Positions 21,363-32,137 of a stretch of DNA of 64,000 nt are shown here, piece by piece. The notes under the pieces were generated by a model. It searched no databases. It was not told where the DNA came from and saw nothing but the letters and a program-made list of their open reading frames with translations. Position 1 is the first letter of the stretch. The number at the start of each line of letters is the position of its first letter. The position numbers were made by a program, and so were the translations under genes. This DNA is from an uncultured Paraburkholderia sp. (GTDB taxonomy: Bacteria; Pseudomonadota; Gammaproteobacteria; Burkholderiales; Burkholderiaceae): positions 248,001 to 312,000 of the forward strand of contig CALNWN010000003.1 of the NCBI GenBank assembly GCA_940746715.1, in the 5' to 3' direction.

Positions 21363-22106
21363 ATGCAGCTATTCGCGCAGCAGCACGCACCATCCAGCAG
21401 CGCCGGCCGTCTGACAGGGACGCTTGCACGCAGCTTTGCACGCCGGATCGGCGCCGTGGCGATCGGCGCGTCGATGCTCGTCGCTTCGCAGGCTTTCGCG
21501 AGCGGCACCGAGCAGTTGAAGGCCTTCGTCGCGCAGGTCCACTCGGCGCGCGGCACCTTCGTGCAGCAGGAAGTGCGCGCGCCCAGCAAGGCACAGGCGG
21601 CGAGCGGCGCAAGCGGCGTGCTGTCGACGAACGGCGGCAGCAAGAGCAGCACGTCGAGCGGAACATTCACGTTCGCGCGTCCCGGCAAGTTCATCTGGCA
21701 ATACGAAAAGCCCTACGCGCAGCTGCTGCAAGCAGGCGGCGACAAGCTCTACGTGTACGACAAGGACCTGAACCAGGTCACGGTGCGAAGCCTGGGCGGC
21801 GCGCTGGGTGCGAGCCCGGCCGCCATCCTGTTCGGCAGCAACGATCTGGACAAGAACTTCACGTTGCGCGATGCGGGTGTGAAGGCCGGCATCGCCTGGC
21901 TCGAACTGACGCCGAAAACGAGGGACACGCAATTCCAGCGCGTCGGCATCGGCTTCAAGGACGGCAATCTGCAAGCCATGGAATTGCACGATGTGTTCGG
22001 CAACGTCACGCTGCTGACGTTCTCGAACATCCAGAAGAACCCGCCGCTCCCTGCCGACGCGTTCAAGTTCACGGTGCCGAAGGGCGCGGACGTGATCAAC
22101 GGCTAA
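21363..22106 (+). CDS. lolA: Outer-membrane lipoprotein carrier protein LolA
   Basis: A 247-residue periplasmic chaperone that ferries lipoproteins from LolCDE to LolB. The signal peptide is long (about 43 residues, ending in SQAFAS). The mature protein has the LolA fold markers: the FVQQE strand, the [20 protein letters not shown] segment (PGKFRW-like) and the [21 protein letters not shown] C-terminal strand. A Ser/Gly-rich insertion near residues 75-100 is usual in Burkholderia. The start at 21363 has GGGAG upstream. Followed by a terminator. Intact. Confidence 0.94.
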   Translation: MQLFAQQHAPSSSAGRLTGTLARSFARRIGAVAIGASMLVASQAFASGTEQLKAFVAQVHSARGTFVQQEVRAPSKAQAASGASGVLSTNGGSKSSTSSGTFTFARPGKFIWQYEKPYAQLLQAGGDKLYVYDKDLNQVTVRSLGGALGASPAAILFGSNDLDKNFTLRDAGVKAGIAWLELTPKTRDTQFQRVGIGFKDGNLQAMELHDVFGNVTLLTFSNIQKNPPLPADAFKFTVPKGADVING

Positions 22107-22138
22107 GGCGCCGCTCTACGGTTGGGCTTGACGAGGGA

Positions 22139-22167
22139 AGCCGCGCTGAATGCGCGGGCTTTTTTTG
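22139..22167 (+). terminator. Terminator after lolA
   Basis: AGCCGCGC and GCGCGGGCT form a stem with one bulge around TGAAT, followed by seven T. Confidence 0.8.
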
Positions 22168-22199
22168 TGGCCGAATTTTTTGGCGCCTCACGTGCCCGC

Positions 22200-23140
22200 T
22201 CAAGCGCCGTCCGCGTCGACGCCGCCGCGCCAGGTGTCCGCGTGAGCCGCATGCGCGGCCTTCATGTCTTCGAGAAACGCTTCGACAATATCCGTTCGAT
22301 GCTGCCGTGCCCGCGTGACCATATGAAACGCAACGCGATAGCGCATGAGCGCCGGGTTCAACGCCGCGAGCAACCCTTGCTCGACGAACGGCGCCGCGAA
22401 ATGCCCCGGCAGGTAGCCCAAGTGATGCCGGAAAGCACGAGCATGGCGACGGCTTCCATGTTGTCGGCGACGGCGGTGATGTTGCGCGGCGCCTCCGAAC
22501 CTTCGGCCTCGGGCAACGGATAGCTGCGCCACGCCCATTCGTGCGCCGTGGCCTGCTCGGGCGTGACATCGCCGGCACGGGCAAAGAGCGGATGCCCTTT
22601 CGCGCAGTAGGCAAACTGGTCTTCGGCGAACACTTCGGTGTAGTCCAGCGACGGCACGCGATGCCAGAAATAGCCGATGCCGATCTGAATGCGTCCGTTG
22701 AGCAGCAGTTCCTCGAGTTCGCCGGGCGAGCGCACGAGAATCGAAAAGCGCACGGACTGATCGCGCGAGCGGAAGCGGCCAATCGCGTCGCTGATGCGCG
22801 CACTCGCCGACACGGGCGTGTGCCCGATCATGCCAATGTCGAGCGTGCCGACGAGCTTGCGCCCCACATTGCGCGCCTGCACGCCGAAGCTCTCCACCGC
22901 GGCGAGCAGCGCGCGAGCGGCGTCGACGAATTGCTCGCCGCGTGCGGTGAGGCGAAAGCCGCCGCGGCCGCGCTCGCAGAGCCGGTAACCCAGGCGCGTT
23001 TCGAGCGTGGCCAGTTGCGTGCTGATGGTGGGCTGGCCCACGTTCAGCGTGGCCTGTGCCGGCGAGACGCCGCCTGCGTCGACAATGGCGAGGAATACGC
23101 GGATGAGCCGCAGGTCGAGGTCGGTCAGTTGGGAGAACAT
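22200..23140 (-). pseudogene. LysR-family regulator next to the ureohydrolase, frameshifted
   Basis: The N-terminal part (from 23140) has the LysR helix-turn-helix (GVSPAQATLNVGQPTISTQL) and most of the effector domain. At about 22428 one base is missing, so LSGHHLGYLPGHFAAPF becomes LSGITWATCRG. The true C-terminal 85 residues continue in the offset frame to the stop at 22200. It is divergent from the ureohydrolase with 182 nt between starts, the layout of the guanidinobutyrase/agmatinase regulators of pseudomonads, so it was probably the activator of that gene. Confidence 0.85.
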
Positions 23141-23194
23141 GCGTCAGGATACATCGCCTGTGATCGATGTGAAGGTTTTTGCGCGGCTATTTCA

Positions 23195-23208
23195 AGTTCG
23201 CGGGAACT
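23195..23208. promoter_or_regulatory. Possible operator of the divergent LysR/ureohydrolase pair
   Basis: AGTTC-GCGG-GAACT is a perfect inverted repeat in the middle of the divergent intergenic region. Assignment to the LysR protein is inference. Confidence 0.35.
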
Positions 23209-23322
23209 GCTCAAGGATAGGACTCGGTCCGGCCAGGAATCGCCAGATTGCTTTGCGCAAGCACGTTTCTGGCCAGTCGACCGATTCCCGCCCGCAAGGC
23301 GCCTTTTCATTGCCGAGCCACG

Positions 23323-24315
23323 ATGAATACTTCTTCCTTCATTTCTCCCGAAGCCGGTGAGCGGCCGCAGCCGCTGTCCGGCAATGCGATGCCGCGCTGC
23401 GGCGGAATCGCGACGATGATGCGTTTGCCGAACGTCGGCTCGGCCGCGGGATTCGACGCCTGTTTCGTCGGCGTGCCGTTCGATCTCGGCACCTCGAACC
23501 GCACGGGCGCGCGCTTCGGGCCGCGCCAGATCCGCAGCGAATCGGTGCTGCTGCGGCCGTACAACATGGCGACGCGCGCGGCGCCGTTCGATTCGCTGCG
23601 CGTGGCCGATCTCGGCGACGTCGCGATCAACCCGTACAACCTGCACGACTCGATCGCGCGAATCGAAAGCGCTTACGACGAAATTCTCCAGCACGATTAC
23701 AAGCCGGTCACGCTCGGCGGCGATCACACGATCGCGCTGCCGATCCTGCGCGCGATTCATCGCAAGCACGGCAAGGTCGGGCTGATTCACGTGGACGCCC
23801 ACGCCGACGTCAACGACACGATGATGGGCGAGAAGATCGCGCACGGCACGCCGTTTCGTCGCGCGGTGGAGGAGGGTTTGCTCGACTGCGAGCGCGTCGT
23901 GCAGATCGGTCTGCGCGGCACGGGTTACGCGGCGGAGGACTTCGACTGGTGCCGCGACCAGGGCTTCGAGGTCGTGCAGGCGGAGGCGTGCTGGAACCAG
24001 TCGCTCGCGCCGCTGATGGCACGCGTGCGCGAGCGCATGGGCGACGCGCCGGTGTACATTACGTTCGACATCGACGGAATCGATCCGGCCTTCGCGCCCG
24101 GCACGGGCACACCGGAAATCGCCGGACTGACGGTGCCGCAGGCGCTCGAAATCATTCGCGGCGCGCGGGGCCTGAATATCGTCGGTTGCGATCTTGTGGA
24201 AGTCGCGCCGCCGTACGATCCGTTCGGCACGACCGCGCTGCTCGGCGCGAACCTCGCGTTCGAGCTGTTGTGCGTGCTGCCGGGCGTCGAATACCGGAGT
24301 GCCGCGGCGCGTTAG
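23323..24315 (+). CDS. speB: Agmatinase / guanidinobutyrase family ureohydrolase
   Basis: A 330-residue binuclear manganese enzyme that releases urea from agmatine or from a guanidino acid. All metal-ligand motifs are present: GGDHTI near residue 130, HVDAHADVND near 154 and FDIDGIDPAFAPGTGTPE near 248. Agmatinase and guanidinobutyrase cannot be separated by these motifs. A divergent LysR gene, as in the gbu and gpu loci of Pseudomonas, favours a guanidino acid; the arginine-type decarboxylase in this window would favour agmatine. Ends at a terminator shared with the convergent cytX gene. Intact. Confidence 0.85.
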   Translation: MNTSSFISPEAGERPQPLSGNAMPRCGGIATMMRLPNVGSAAGFDACFVGVPFDLGTSNRTGARFGPRQIRSESVLLRPYNMATRAAPFDSLRVADLGDVAINPYNLHDSIARIESAYDEILQHDYKPVTLGGDHTIALPILRAIHRKHGKVGLIHVDAHADVNDTMMGEKIAHGTPFRRAVEEGLLDCERVVQIGLRGTGYAAEDFDWCRDQGFEVVQAEACWNQSLAPLMARVRERMGDAPVYITFDIDGIDPAFAPGTGTPEIAGLTVPQALEIIRGARGLNIVGCDLVEVAPPYDPFGTTALLGANLAFELLCVLPGVEYRSAAAR

Positions 24316-24358
24316 CCTGACGCGTGAAGCGAGCGCCGCAGCTATGCTGCTTGCAACA

Positions 24359-24384
24359 AAAAGGCCTGCATTTGCAGGCCTTTT
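24359..24384. terminator. Convergent terminator
   Basis: AAAAGGCCTGC pairs perfectly with GCAGGCCTTTT around ATTT, serving both the ureohydrolase and cytX. Confidence 0.92.
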
Positions 24385-24407
24385 CGTCACAGAAGTGGAC
24401 CGCGTGC

Positions 24408-25723
24408 TTATGCGTAAGCGGCCTTGCGCGTGGACACGAACGCGAGATAGCACACCGCGCCGATTACCAAAGAGGGCACTGTCGCGCCGAGATTCGGCAG
24501 CCATTGGTTGATCGCCTGATAAGCGGCGATGCCGATTGCCCACGCGATGAACGCGCTCAGATGCCAGCCGCCCGAAAAACCATAGCGGCCGCGCACGTCG
24601 GCGAGCACGGCCGCTTCGATGCGGCGCTTGCGCACGACGAAATGGTCGACCAGCACCACGCCGAAGAGCGGCGCGAACACCGAGCCGATCAGCAGCAGGA
24701 AGTTCTGATATTTCGCCATCGGCACGGCGAGCGCGATCAACGTGCACAGCGCGCCGAATGCCGCCGAAAGGATCGGCACGCTGCCGCGCGCCCAGAACGT
24801 GCCGGTCGCCACGGCTGCCGAATGAATGTCGGCGAATGCATTGTCCACTTCATCGATCAGAACGAGCAGCAGCGCGAGGCCGCCGCCCGCCTGTGCAAGC
24901 GCGCTCGTGAGCAGCGCATCGCCGCCGCCCGCGGCGAGGCCATAGATCGCGCCCAACGCGTAGAACCAGATGTTCGCGATGCCGAAGCCGAGCAGCGTGC
25001 CGCGAAACGTGTCGCCGGCGCGGCGGCCAAAGCGCGTGTAGTCCGCGATCAACGGCAGCCACGAGAGCGGCATCGCGACCACGAGATCGATCGCGCCGCC
25101 GAACGACATCTCGCCGGTGCCGGGGCGGCGCATCATCGCGGCGAGGTCCTGCTGCGCGAGCAGATTCCACGTGAGCCATGCGCGCCCGCGAGCAGCAGCC
25201 AGATGCCCCATGTACGCAGAAAGCGCCGCACGAACGAGAGCGGCCCGCTGATCGCGAGCAGCGTCGCGAGCAAGCCGAACGCGACCGTCCAGACGAGCGG
25301 CATGGAGAAGCCGAACGCCTGCTTCGCGAGGGCGTCGGCGGAATCGCGCATCACGATCACTTCGAAGGCGCCCCAGCCGACTAGTTGCACCGCGTTTAGC
25401 ACCGCGGGCACCGAGGCGCCGCGCACGCCGAGCGTCGGACGCAGCGACGACATCGCGGCGAGGCCGGTGTCCGTGCCGATCACGCCGGCGAGCGCGAGCA
25501 GGACCACGCCGATCGCACTGCCGATCGCGATGGCCAGCAGCGCGTGCGGCAGCGACAGCCCCGGCACGAGCAGCGCGCCGGCTTGAGCGACGAGCAGGCC
25601 GATGCCGAGCGAGAACCAGAGCGCGAACGCGTCGCCGGTGCGGAAGGCGCGGCGCGCGTCGGGCACCGGCGTGAGCGGTGCGTAGGTGGAACCGGCGTCG
25701 CCGGTGAGCGGGTCTTGTATCAT
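24408..25723 (-). pseudogene. cytX: CytX-type NCS1 permease, frameshifted
   Basis: NCS1-family nucleobase/HMP permease of about 435 residues with 12 membrane segments. The N-terminal part from 25723 includes the [18 protein letters not shown] helix. The distal part includes [32 protein letters not shown] and [20 protein letters not shown], which match putative hydroxymethylpyrimidine transporters (CytX). At about 25180 one base is missing in a GC-rich run, so [17 protein letters not shown] is read as [13 protein letters not shown]. No TPP riboswitch is recognisable upstream. Substrate assignment rests on family resemblance only. Confidence 0.82.
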
Positions 25724-25959
25724 CGGGTCGTGTCCCTGAGTGATGTGTCTGTTGCCGATTCTGTTGCTGCTCGCAGCGAATTCGCGCCCGGGCGAGAATG
25801 CGTCGCGCTCGCCGGGGCGCCGTCACTGTCATAATGCAGGACGTTGCCCGCGCGTTGCTCGCGCAGGCTTTGCGCTTATCCGGCAGCCCGCCGCCTCTGG
25901 ACCCTCGCGGATACATGCGCGCAGCGCGTCCGGAAAGCCGAGATTGTCCCCAAAACGTC

Positions 25960-27273
25960 ATGTTCGAAGAAACCCGTGCCAATGTTCCGCTCGCCGAACG
26001 CCTGCGGCCCCGCAATATCGACGAAGTGATCGGCCAGAAACATCTGCTCGGTCCGAACAAGCCGCTGCGGGTCGCATTCGAATCCGGCGAAGCGCATTCG
26101 ATGATCCTCTGGGGCCCGCCGGGCGTCGGCAAGACGACGCTCGCGCGGCTCATGGCGGACGCGTTTCACGCGCAGTTCATTGCGCTCTCGGCCGTGCTGT
26201 CGGGCGTGAAGGACATTCGCGAGGCGGTTGAAACCGCGCAGATTCATCGCGCGAACGGGCATCAGACGCTGGTGTTCGTCGACGAGGTGCATCGCTTCAA
26301 CAAGAGCCAGCAGGACGCGTTCTTGCCGCACGTGGAATCGGGGCTGTTCGTGTTCATCGGGGCGACCACGGAGAATCCGTCGTTCGAAGTGAACAGTGCG
26401 TTGCTCTCGCGCGCCGCCGTGTACGTGCTGAAAGGTCTCGACGAGGACGAGTTGCGCGAGCTGCTCGAGCGCGCGCAGCACGAACTGGGCGGCCTCACCT
26501 TCACGGACGAGGCGCGCGACGCGCTGATCGGTTCCGCCGACGGCGACGGCCGCAAGCTTTTGAACAACCTGGAAATCGTCGCGCGCGCGGCTTCCCAGCA
26601 GAAGAAGACGGAGATCGACGGCGCCTTGCTCGGCAGCGCGCTCGCGGAAAATCTGCGCCGCTTTGACAAGGGCGGCGACGCGTTCTACGACCAGATCAGC
26701 GCGCTGCACAAATCGGTGCGCGGCAGCAGCCCGGACGGCGCGCTGTACTGGTTCTGCCGCATGCTCGACGGCGGCGCGGATCCGCGCTATCTGGCGCGGC
26801 GCATCGTGCGGATGGCGTGGGAGGACATCGGTCTCGCCGACCCGCGCGCCGCGCGCATCGCGCTGGATGCCGCCGAAACCTACGAGCGGCTCGGCACGCC
26901 CGAAGGCGAACTCGCGCTCGCGCAGGCGATCCTCTATCTGGCGGTCGCGCCCAAGTCGAATGCCGGCTACAACGCCTACAACGAAGCGTGGCGCTTCGTC
27001 AGCAAGGACAAGTCGCGCGCGGTGCCGGTGCATCTGCGCAATGCGCCGACGAAGCTGATGAAAGAGCTCGGCTACGGTCACGAGTATCGTTACGCGCACG
27101 ACGAGCCCGATGCTTACGCGGCCGGCGAGACCTATCTGCCGGACAACATGCGCGATCCGCATTGGTACACGCCGACGCCGCGCGGACTCGAAGGCAAGAT
27201 CGGCGACAAGATGGCGCGTCTTGCGGAACTCGACGCGCAATGGCGCAGCGAGAACAAGCCGAAGAAAGGCTGA
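25960..27273 (+). CDS. rarA: Replication-associated recombination protein A (AAA+ ATPase)
   Basis: A 437-residue clamp-loader-like AAA+ ATPase (RarA/MgsA/WRNIP1 family) that acts at stalled replication forks. Walker [10 protein letters not shown] is near residue 53, Walker [19 protein letters not shown] near 107 and sensor 1 [13 protein letters not shown] near 132. The C-terminal MgsA tetramerisation domain contains the [18 protein letters not shown] and YNAYNEA segments. The ATG at 25960 ([17 protein letters not shown]) is taken as the start; an upstream extension has no family resemblance. Intact. Confidence 0.95.
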   Translation: MFEETRANVPLAERLRPRNIDEVIGQKHLLGPNKPLRVAFESGEAHSMILWGPPGVGKTTLARLMADAFHAQFIALSAVLSGVKDIREAVETAQIHRANGHQTLVFVDEVHRFNKSQQDAFLPHVESGLFVFIGATTENPSFEVNSALLSRAAVYVLKGLDEDELRELLERAQHELGGLTFTDEARDALIGSADGDGRKLLNNLEIVARAASQQKKTEIDGALLGSALAENLRRFDKGGDAFYDQISALHKSVRGSSPDGALYWFCRMLDGGADPRYLARRIVRMAWEDIGLADPRAARIALDAAETYERLGTPEGELALAQAILYLAVAPKSNAGYNAYNEAWRFVSKDKSRAVPVHLRNAPTKLMKELGYGHEYRYAHDEPDAYAAGETYLPDNMRDPHWYTPTPRGLEGKIGDKMARLAELDAQWRSENKPKKG

Positions 27274-27298
27274 CGCCGCCCGCGCCATGCGCGCGTAG

Positions 27299-28678
<1,380 letters not shown>

Positions 28679-28871
28679 GTTGCAGGGCGGCGGCGCGGCG
28701 GCTCCGCTGATTGGCGGCAACGAATGGTGGTAGTGAGTCCCTCCGAAATTTTTTACGAGGGACTTGGAAATCCAGAACAGCTGTTCTATAATCTTTCTCT
28801 ACCAAGCAACGACCCGCTTGGATCTGACAAAACCGCTTGGCTTAACAACCTGGCGGCGAGTCGGGAAACAC

Positions 28872-28961
28872 GGAAAGGTGGCAGAGTGGTCGAATGCGCC
28901 GGACTCGAAATCCGGTGTACTTTTAGGGGTACCGTGAGTTCGAATCTCACCCTTTCCGCCA
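28872..28961 (+). tRNA. tRNA-Ser(CGA)
   Basis: A 90-nt class II tRNA with an encoded CCA end. Acceptor GGAAAGG/CCTTTCC, anticodon stem CCGGA/TCCGG with loop CTCGAAA (anticodon CGA, reading UCG), long variable arm with the GTAC...GTAC stem, and T arm GTGAG-TTCGAAT-CTCAC. Confidence 0.97.
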
Positions 28962-29114
28962 AATTCAGAAAACAGGCCCTTTGTTGGGGCTTGGTTTCGT
29001 TTCTACGTCCCAAGTGCTAAGCCTCCTGATCAAGCAGGCGTTTGGGCCCGGCAATGGTATTTGCTGGCGATTGCCATTTTCTCTGCGGCGATCACTCGTT
29101 TTGGAGGTGCACTC

Positions 29115-29292
29115 ATGGCACAGAAAAAACATCTAACGGAGCTGTATGGCGTCCGGCTAGCGCCGAGAGTCATGGTGCGTCCGAAGGCTTCGGTGAGTGT
29201 CGCCACTGAGAAGGAAAAGTCGGACGTACTGCTCTGCACGCCGCGAAATTTCTGAGCACCGTGAGGTCCTGATCGCGCTAAAGGATCGTTGA
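29115..29292 (+). pseudogene. Antitoxin of a Doc-type module, frameshifted
   Basis: A short gene with a good ribosome site (GGAGG, 7 nt before ATG). It opens with MAQKKHLTELYGVR and contains RPKASVSVATEKEKSDVL. At about 29230 the frame is lost; the offset frame then reads HREVLIALKDR and stops at 29290-29292, immediately before the GTG of the toxin gene. Position and size fit the antitoxin of the downstream Doc-like gene. Its DNA-binding class is not recognised. Confidence 0.6.
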
Positions 29293-29697
29293 GTGCTCGA
29301 TCTCGACTATGTCATCACTATTCACGACGAAATTTTGGCCGAGCTCGGGGGCTTGGCTGGTTTCGCTGCAGCGGGGCGAGGGGAGTCGAGGCGGCTCTGC
29401 AGCGAATCGAGAATCACGCGCACTACAACGGTCTCGACGACGTGTTCGGCATCGCCGGCCATGTACGCCGTCGCGATCGCTAAAGGTCATGTATTCAACG
29501 ACGCCAACAAGCGCACTTGACTTACGTGCTGTTTGACGTATCTGGAGCGTGAAGGTTTCGAGATTCCGCGGACCGCGGATCTCGAGGAGGCCATGGTCGC
29601 AATTGCAGACAACACCATCGACTACGAGATTTTCGCGTCGTACTTAAGCGCCGTTTGGAGCCTGTCCAACCCTTCATCCGAGTACATCGAAAAATAG
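29293..29697 (+). pseudogene. doc: Doc (Fic-fold) toxin, decayed
   Basis: Death-on-curing toxin family; Doc phosphorylates EF-Tu. The catalytic Fic motif HVFNDANKRT is intact at about residues 66-75 in the starting frame. A one-base loss near 29380 moves the frame (VEAALQRIENHAHYNGLDDVFGIA is in the offset frame), and an extra base near 29457 restores it. The codon right after NKRT is TGA; the same frame then continues with LTCCLTYLEREGFEIPRT and ends at 29697. At least three lesions make this a genuine remnant and not a single sequencing slip. It lies 330 nt after tRNA-Ser. Confidence 0.82.
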
Positions 29698-29833
29698 AGC
29701 GGCTCCGCCATTTACTGCTTCCGCGCAAGTCGAGGAGAACTCACGCCCCTTCTGCCCGACCCCTCCCCGATCCTCTGTACAATTGGCCGTTCGATTGAAC
29801 ATCGACCTACCTTCGAACCCATCGACCGAATTC

Positions 29834-30617
29834 ATGGCCATTACCTACAAGACTCCCGACGACATCGCCAGGCTGCGTATTTCGGGCCGCCTCGCGGCCG
29901 ACGTGCTGGCCATGATCGGCGAGCACGTGAAGGCCGGTGTCTCCACCGACGAACTGGACGCACTGTGCAACGACTACATCGTCGACACGCTGAAGTGCAT
30001 CCCGGCCAACGTCGGCTATATCGGTTTTCCGAAGACGGTATGCACGTCGGTCAATCAGGTGGTCTGCCATGGCATTCCGAACCGTAACGAGGTGCTGAAG
30101 GACGGCGACATCATCAACATCGACGTGGCGATCATCAAGGACGGCTATTTCGGCGACACGAGCCGCATGTATTGCGTCGGCGAGCCGAGCACGGTGGCGC
30201 GCCAACTGATCGATACGACCTATGAAGCGATGCTCGCGGGCATCCGCGAAGTGAAACCTGGCGCTACGCTCGGCGATATCGGCCATGCGATCCAGAAGGT
30301 GGCGCAGCGCGACGGCTTCTCCATCGTGCGCGACTATTGCGGCCACGGCATTGGCAAGGTGTATCACGAAGACCCGCGTCCTGCATTACGGACAGCCGGG
30401 GCAGGGCGTGCGTCTGAAGCCCGGCATGGTCTTCACCATCGAGCCGATGATCAACGCGGGCCGCGCCGGCACCACCGTCCTGCGCGACGGCTGGACCGTG
30501 GTCACAAAAGACCGCTCGCTGTCGGCGCAATGGGAACACATGATCGCCGTCACCGACGACGGCTATGAACTCCTCACGCCCTGGCCGGACGGCACCGGCC
30601 ACTACGCGGCGCCTTAG
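29834..30617 (+). pseudogene. map: Methionine aminopeptidase (type I), frameshifted
   Basis: Removes the initiator methionine from nascent proteins. The metal ligands of the N-terminal two thirds are present ([30 protein letters not shown]). At about 30376 two bases seem missing (or one added), so [15 protein letters not shown] becomes [15 protein letters not shown]. The distal ligands ([32 protein letters not shown]) follow in the offset frame to 30617. The total length fits a 265-residue enzyme. Burkholderia usually carry further map copies, so loss could be tolerated; a sequence error is the alternative. Confidence 0.85.
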
Positions 30618-30809
30618 CCCGCGAGGCTTGCATCGCCATCCGGTGGACAGCTGCGCGCACCCCGCGCCGGGTGCGGCAAATGCTGCCAACTCAATGCGCG
30701 CTTTGCGAGAACCGGTTCGCGCGATAAGATCGCCCGGCAAAGAATGATTTGACTCGCGCGCCGGTTCGGTTAAAGCTACGCCTTAAGGCTTCAAGGGGTT
30801 TTCGTCTGC

Positions 30810-31700
30810 ATGAGTCCGTCATTGACCGTTCGCCGTATTGCCGCCGATCAGGGCGCCGTATTTCGCGAACTCCGTACAGCGTCGCTGCGTGAGGCGCCTT
30901 ATGCCTTCGGTGCGACGCTGGAAGACGCATTGTCCGCGGATGCCGCCAGCTTTGACGTCATCGCCGCGAAGCACGCGGTTTCTCTTACGGTCAGCACTTT
31001 TATCCTCTATACCGAGGGTCATCCGGCCGGATTGATCGAAGCGCATTTCGAAGATGCCGTGCCGCGTCGCGCATTCGTGTGCGAGTTGTGGGTCGCGCCG
31101 GCGGTGCGCCATCTGCGCGGCGGCGAGTTGCTCGTCGACACGGCGAGCGGCTGGCTTGCGAACGAAGGCGCCACGGAAATCTACGCATGGGTCGCCGACT
31201 CCAATCGCAATGCCATGCGCTTTTACGAAGCGCTCGGCTTTGGGCCGACCGGCGAACATCGGCGCATGGCGCGTGCGCCCGAGCAGGCCGAAAGCCTGCT
31301 GATTCGCCACGTGCCCTCCACGACCCTGCGGTCGACTCGTGATTCACCGGGCGGCGCGGACGTTTGCCGCCCGTTCCCTTCGCCTTTTCCACTCGTATCC
31401 CGACAGCGATTGCGCGGCGTCCATCGCCGCGCAGTGCGGCGTGCCCGGTTTTGCGCGCGCAGCTTGCGGATATCGACTGCACTGTCGGGCAAAAAATCTC
31501 GCCGCGCCCACCTGGACGGTCGGACCTTCGCGGCCGATCGTGAAGCCGCCGAGAATCGCCAAGAAACGACACGGCGATCTTGCCGAGCAGGATACGAAAC
31601 GACAGCAGCCGCGAGCAGTATTCGCCGGGCTTCGCATGAAGCGTGGCGATCACCTGCGGGATGCTGCTGCCTTCCGCGCCGCGAAAGAACTTGCGCGTGA
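30810..31700 (+). CDS. GNAT acetyltransferase with lost stop codon
   Basis: Residues 1-170 form a GNAT N-acetyltransferase domain: acetyl-CoA loop near VRHLRGGELLVDTASGWL, and NRNAMRFYEALGFGPTGEHRRM near residue 133. These enzymes are normally 165-180 residues long. Here the frame runs on for another 120 residues of Arg/Ala-rich sequence that is simply the antisense of a decayed chloride-channel gene. The natural end was probably near LLIRHVP (about 31315). A deletion that removed the GNAT stop and the end of the convergent channel gene explains both. Substrate unknown; the domain itself is undamaged. Confidence 0.7.
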   Translation: MSPSLTVRRIAADQGAVFRELRTASLREAPYAFGATLEDALSADAASFDVIAAKHAVSLTVSTFILYTEGHPAGLIEAHFEDAVPRRAFVCELWVAPAVRHLRGGELLVDTASGWLANEGATEIYAWVADSNRNAMRFYEALGFGPTGEHRRMARAPEQAESLLIRHVPSTTLRSTRDSPGGADVCRPFPSPFPLVSRQRLRGVHRRAVRRARFCARSLRISTALSGKKSRRAHLDGRTFAADREAAENRQETTRRSCRAGYETTAAASSIRRASHEAWRSPAGCCCLPRRERTCA

Positions 31701-31891
31701 GCCACACGGCGAGCGCCGCGACGGCGGGCGTGATGACGAGCGGCGCCCACACATGCTCGCGCTGTACCGCGCGGAATTCGCCGTAGCCCCCAGTCAATCA
31801 GCCGCGCGTAGAGCACCGCGACGAGTCCGACCGCGATCGCGCCGAGCCAGAAAATGCCGTATTGCCGCCAAAGGCGTCGGGCTCGACGCAT
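31500..31891 (-). pseudogene. ClC chloride channel, 5' fragment
   Basis: Starts at 31891 with MRRARRLWRQYGIFW and a membrane helix (LGAIAVGLVAVLYARLIDWG). The homology shifts frame near 31790 (PLVITPAVAALAVWLTRKFF, then EGSSIPQVIATL) and again near 31555, where the selectivity-filter motif GREGPTVQVGA appears. Beyond about 31500 nothing matches the remaining two thirds of a ClC protein. It is a truncated, doubly frameshifted remnant facing the GNAT gene. Confidence 0.8.
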
Positions 31892-31927
31892 GATCCCGGA
31901 AGAAAGAAGAGGTTGCGCTCGCGGCAT

Positions 31928-32137
31928 GACTATCTAAAAAAGCAAAGGACGAAGTATAAGGCGCGCGGATCGCGCAAAACCGCATGAAAGCATGTTGAAA
32001 TATAATAGAAGACAAATTGTAATGTTTGGATTGTAAAACGCCGTATTATTTTCCGGGCGCCGTCTTGCCTGGTTCAGCAAAGACTATTCCTTTCGTCGGC
32101 TAAAATGTTTTGACGTCGGAACAACTAAAGGCCCTCA
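31928..32137. other. AT-rich region upstream of waaC
   Basis: An unusually AT-rich stretch in a GC-rich window, with a TATAAT at 32001-32006 but no good -35 at the right distance. Probably the waaC promoter region. Confidence 0.4.

Noticed and set aside
25724-25830. TPP riboswitch upstream of cytX
   Set aside because: A CTCAGG and an ACCCGATGA-like string caught the eye, but the conserved CTGAGA and the CCTGAT-GGNTAAT core are absent.
31344-31700. Long C-terminal extension of the GNAT protein as a real domain
   Set aside because: It is exactly antisense to recognisable ClC coding sequence, so it is read-through and not a domain.
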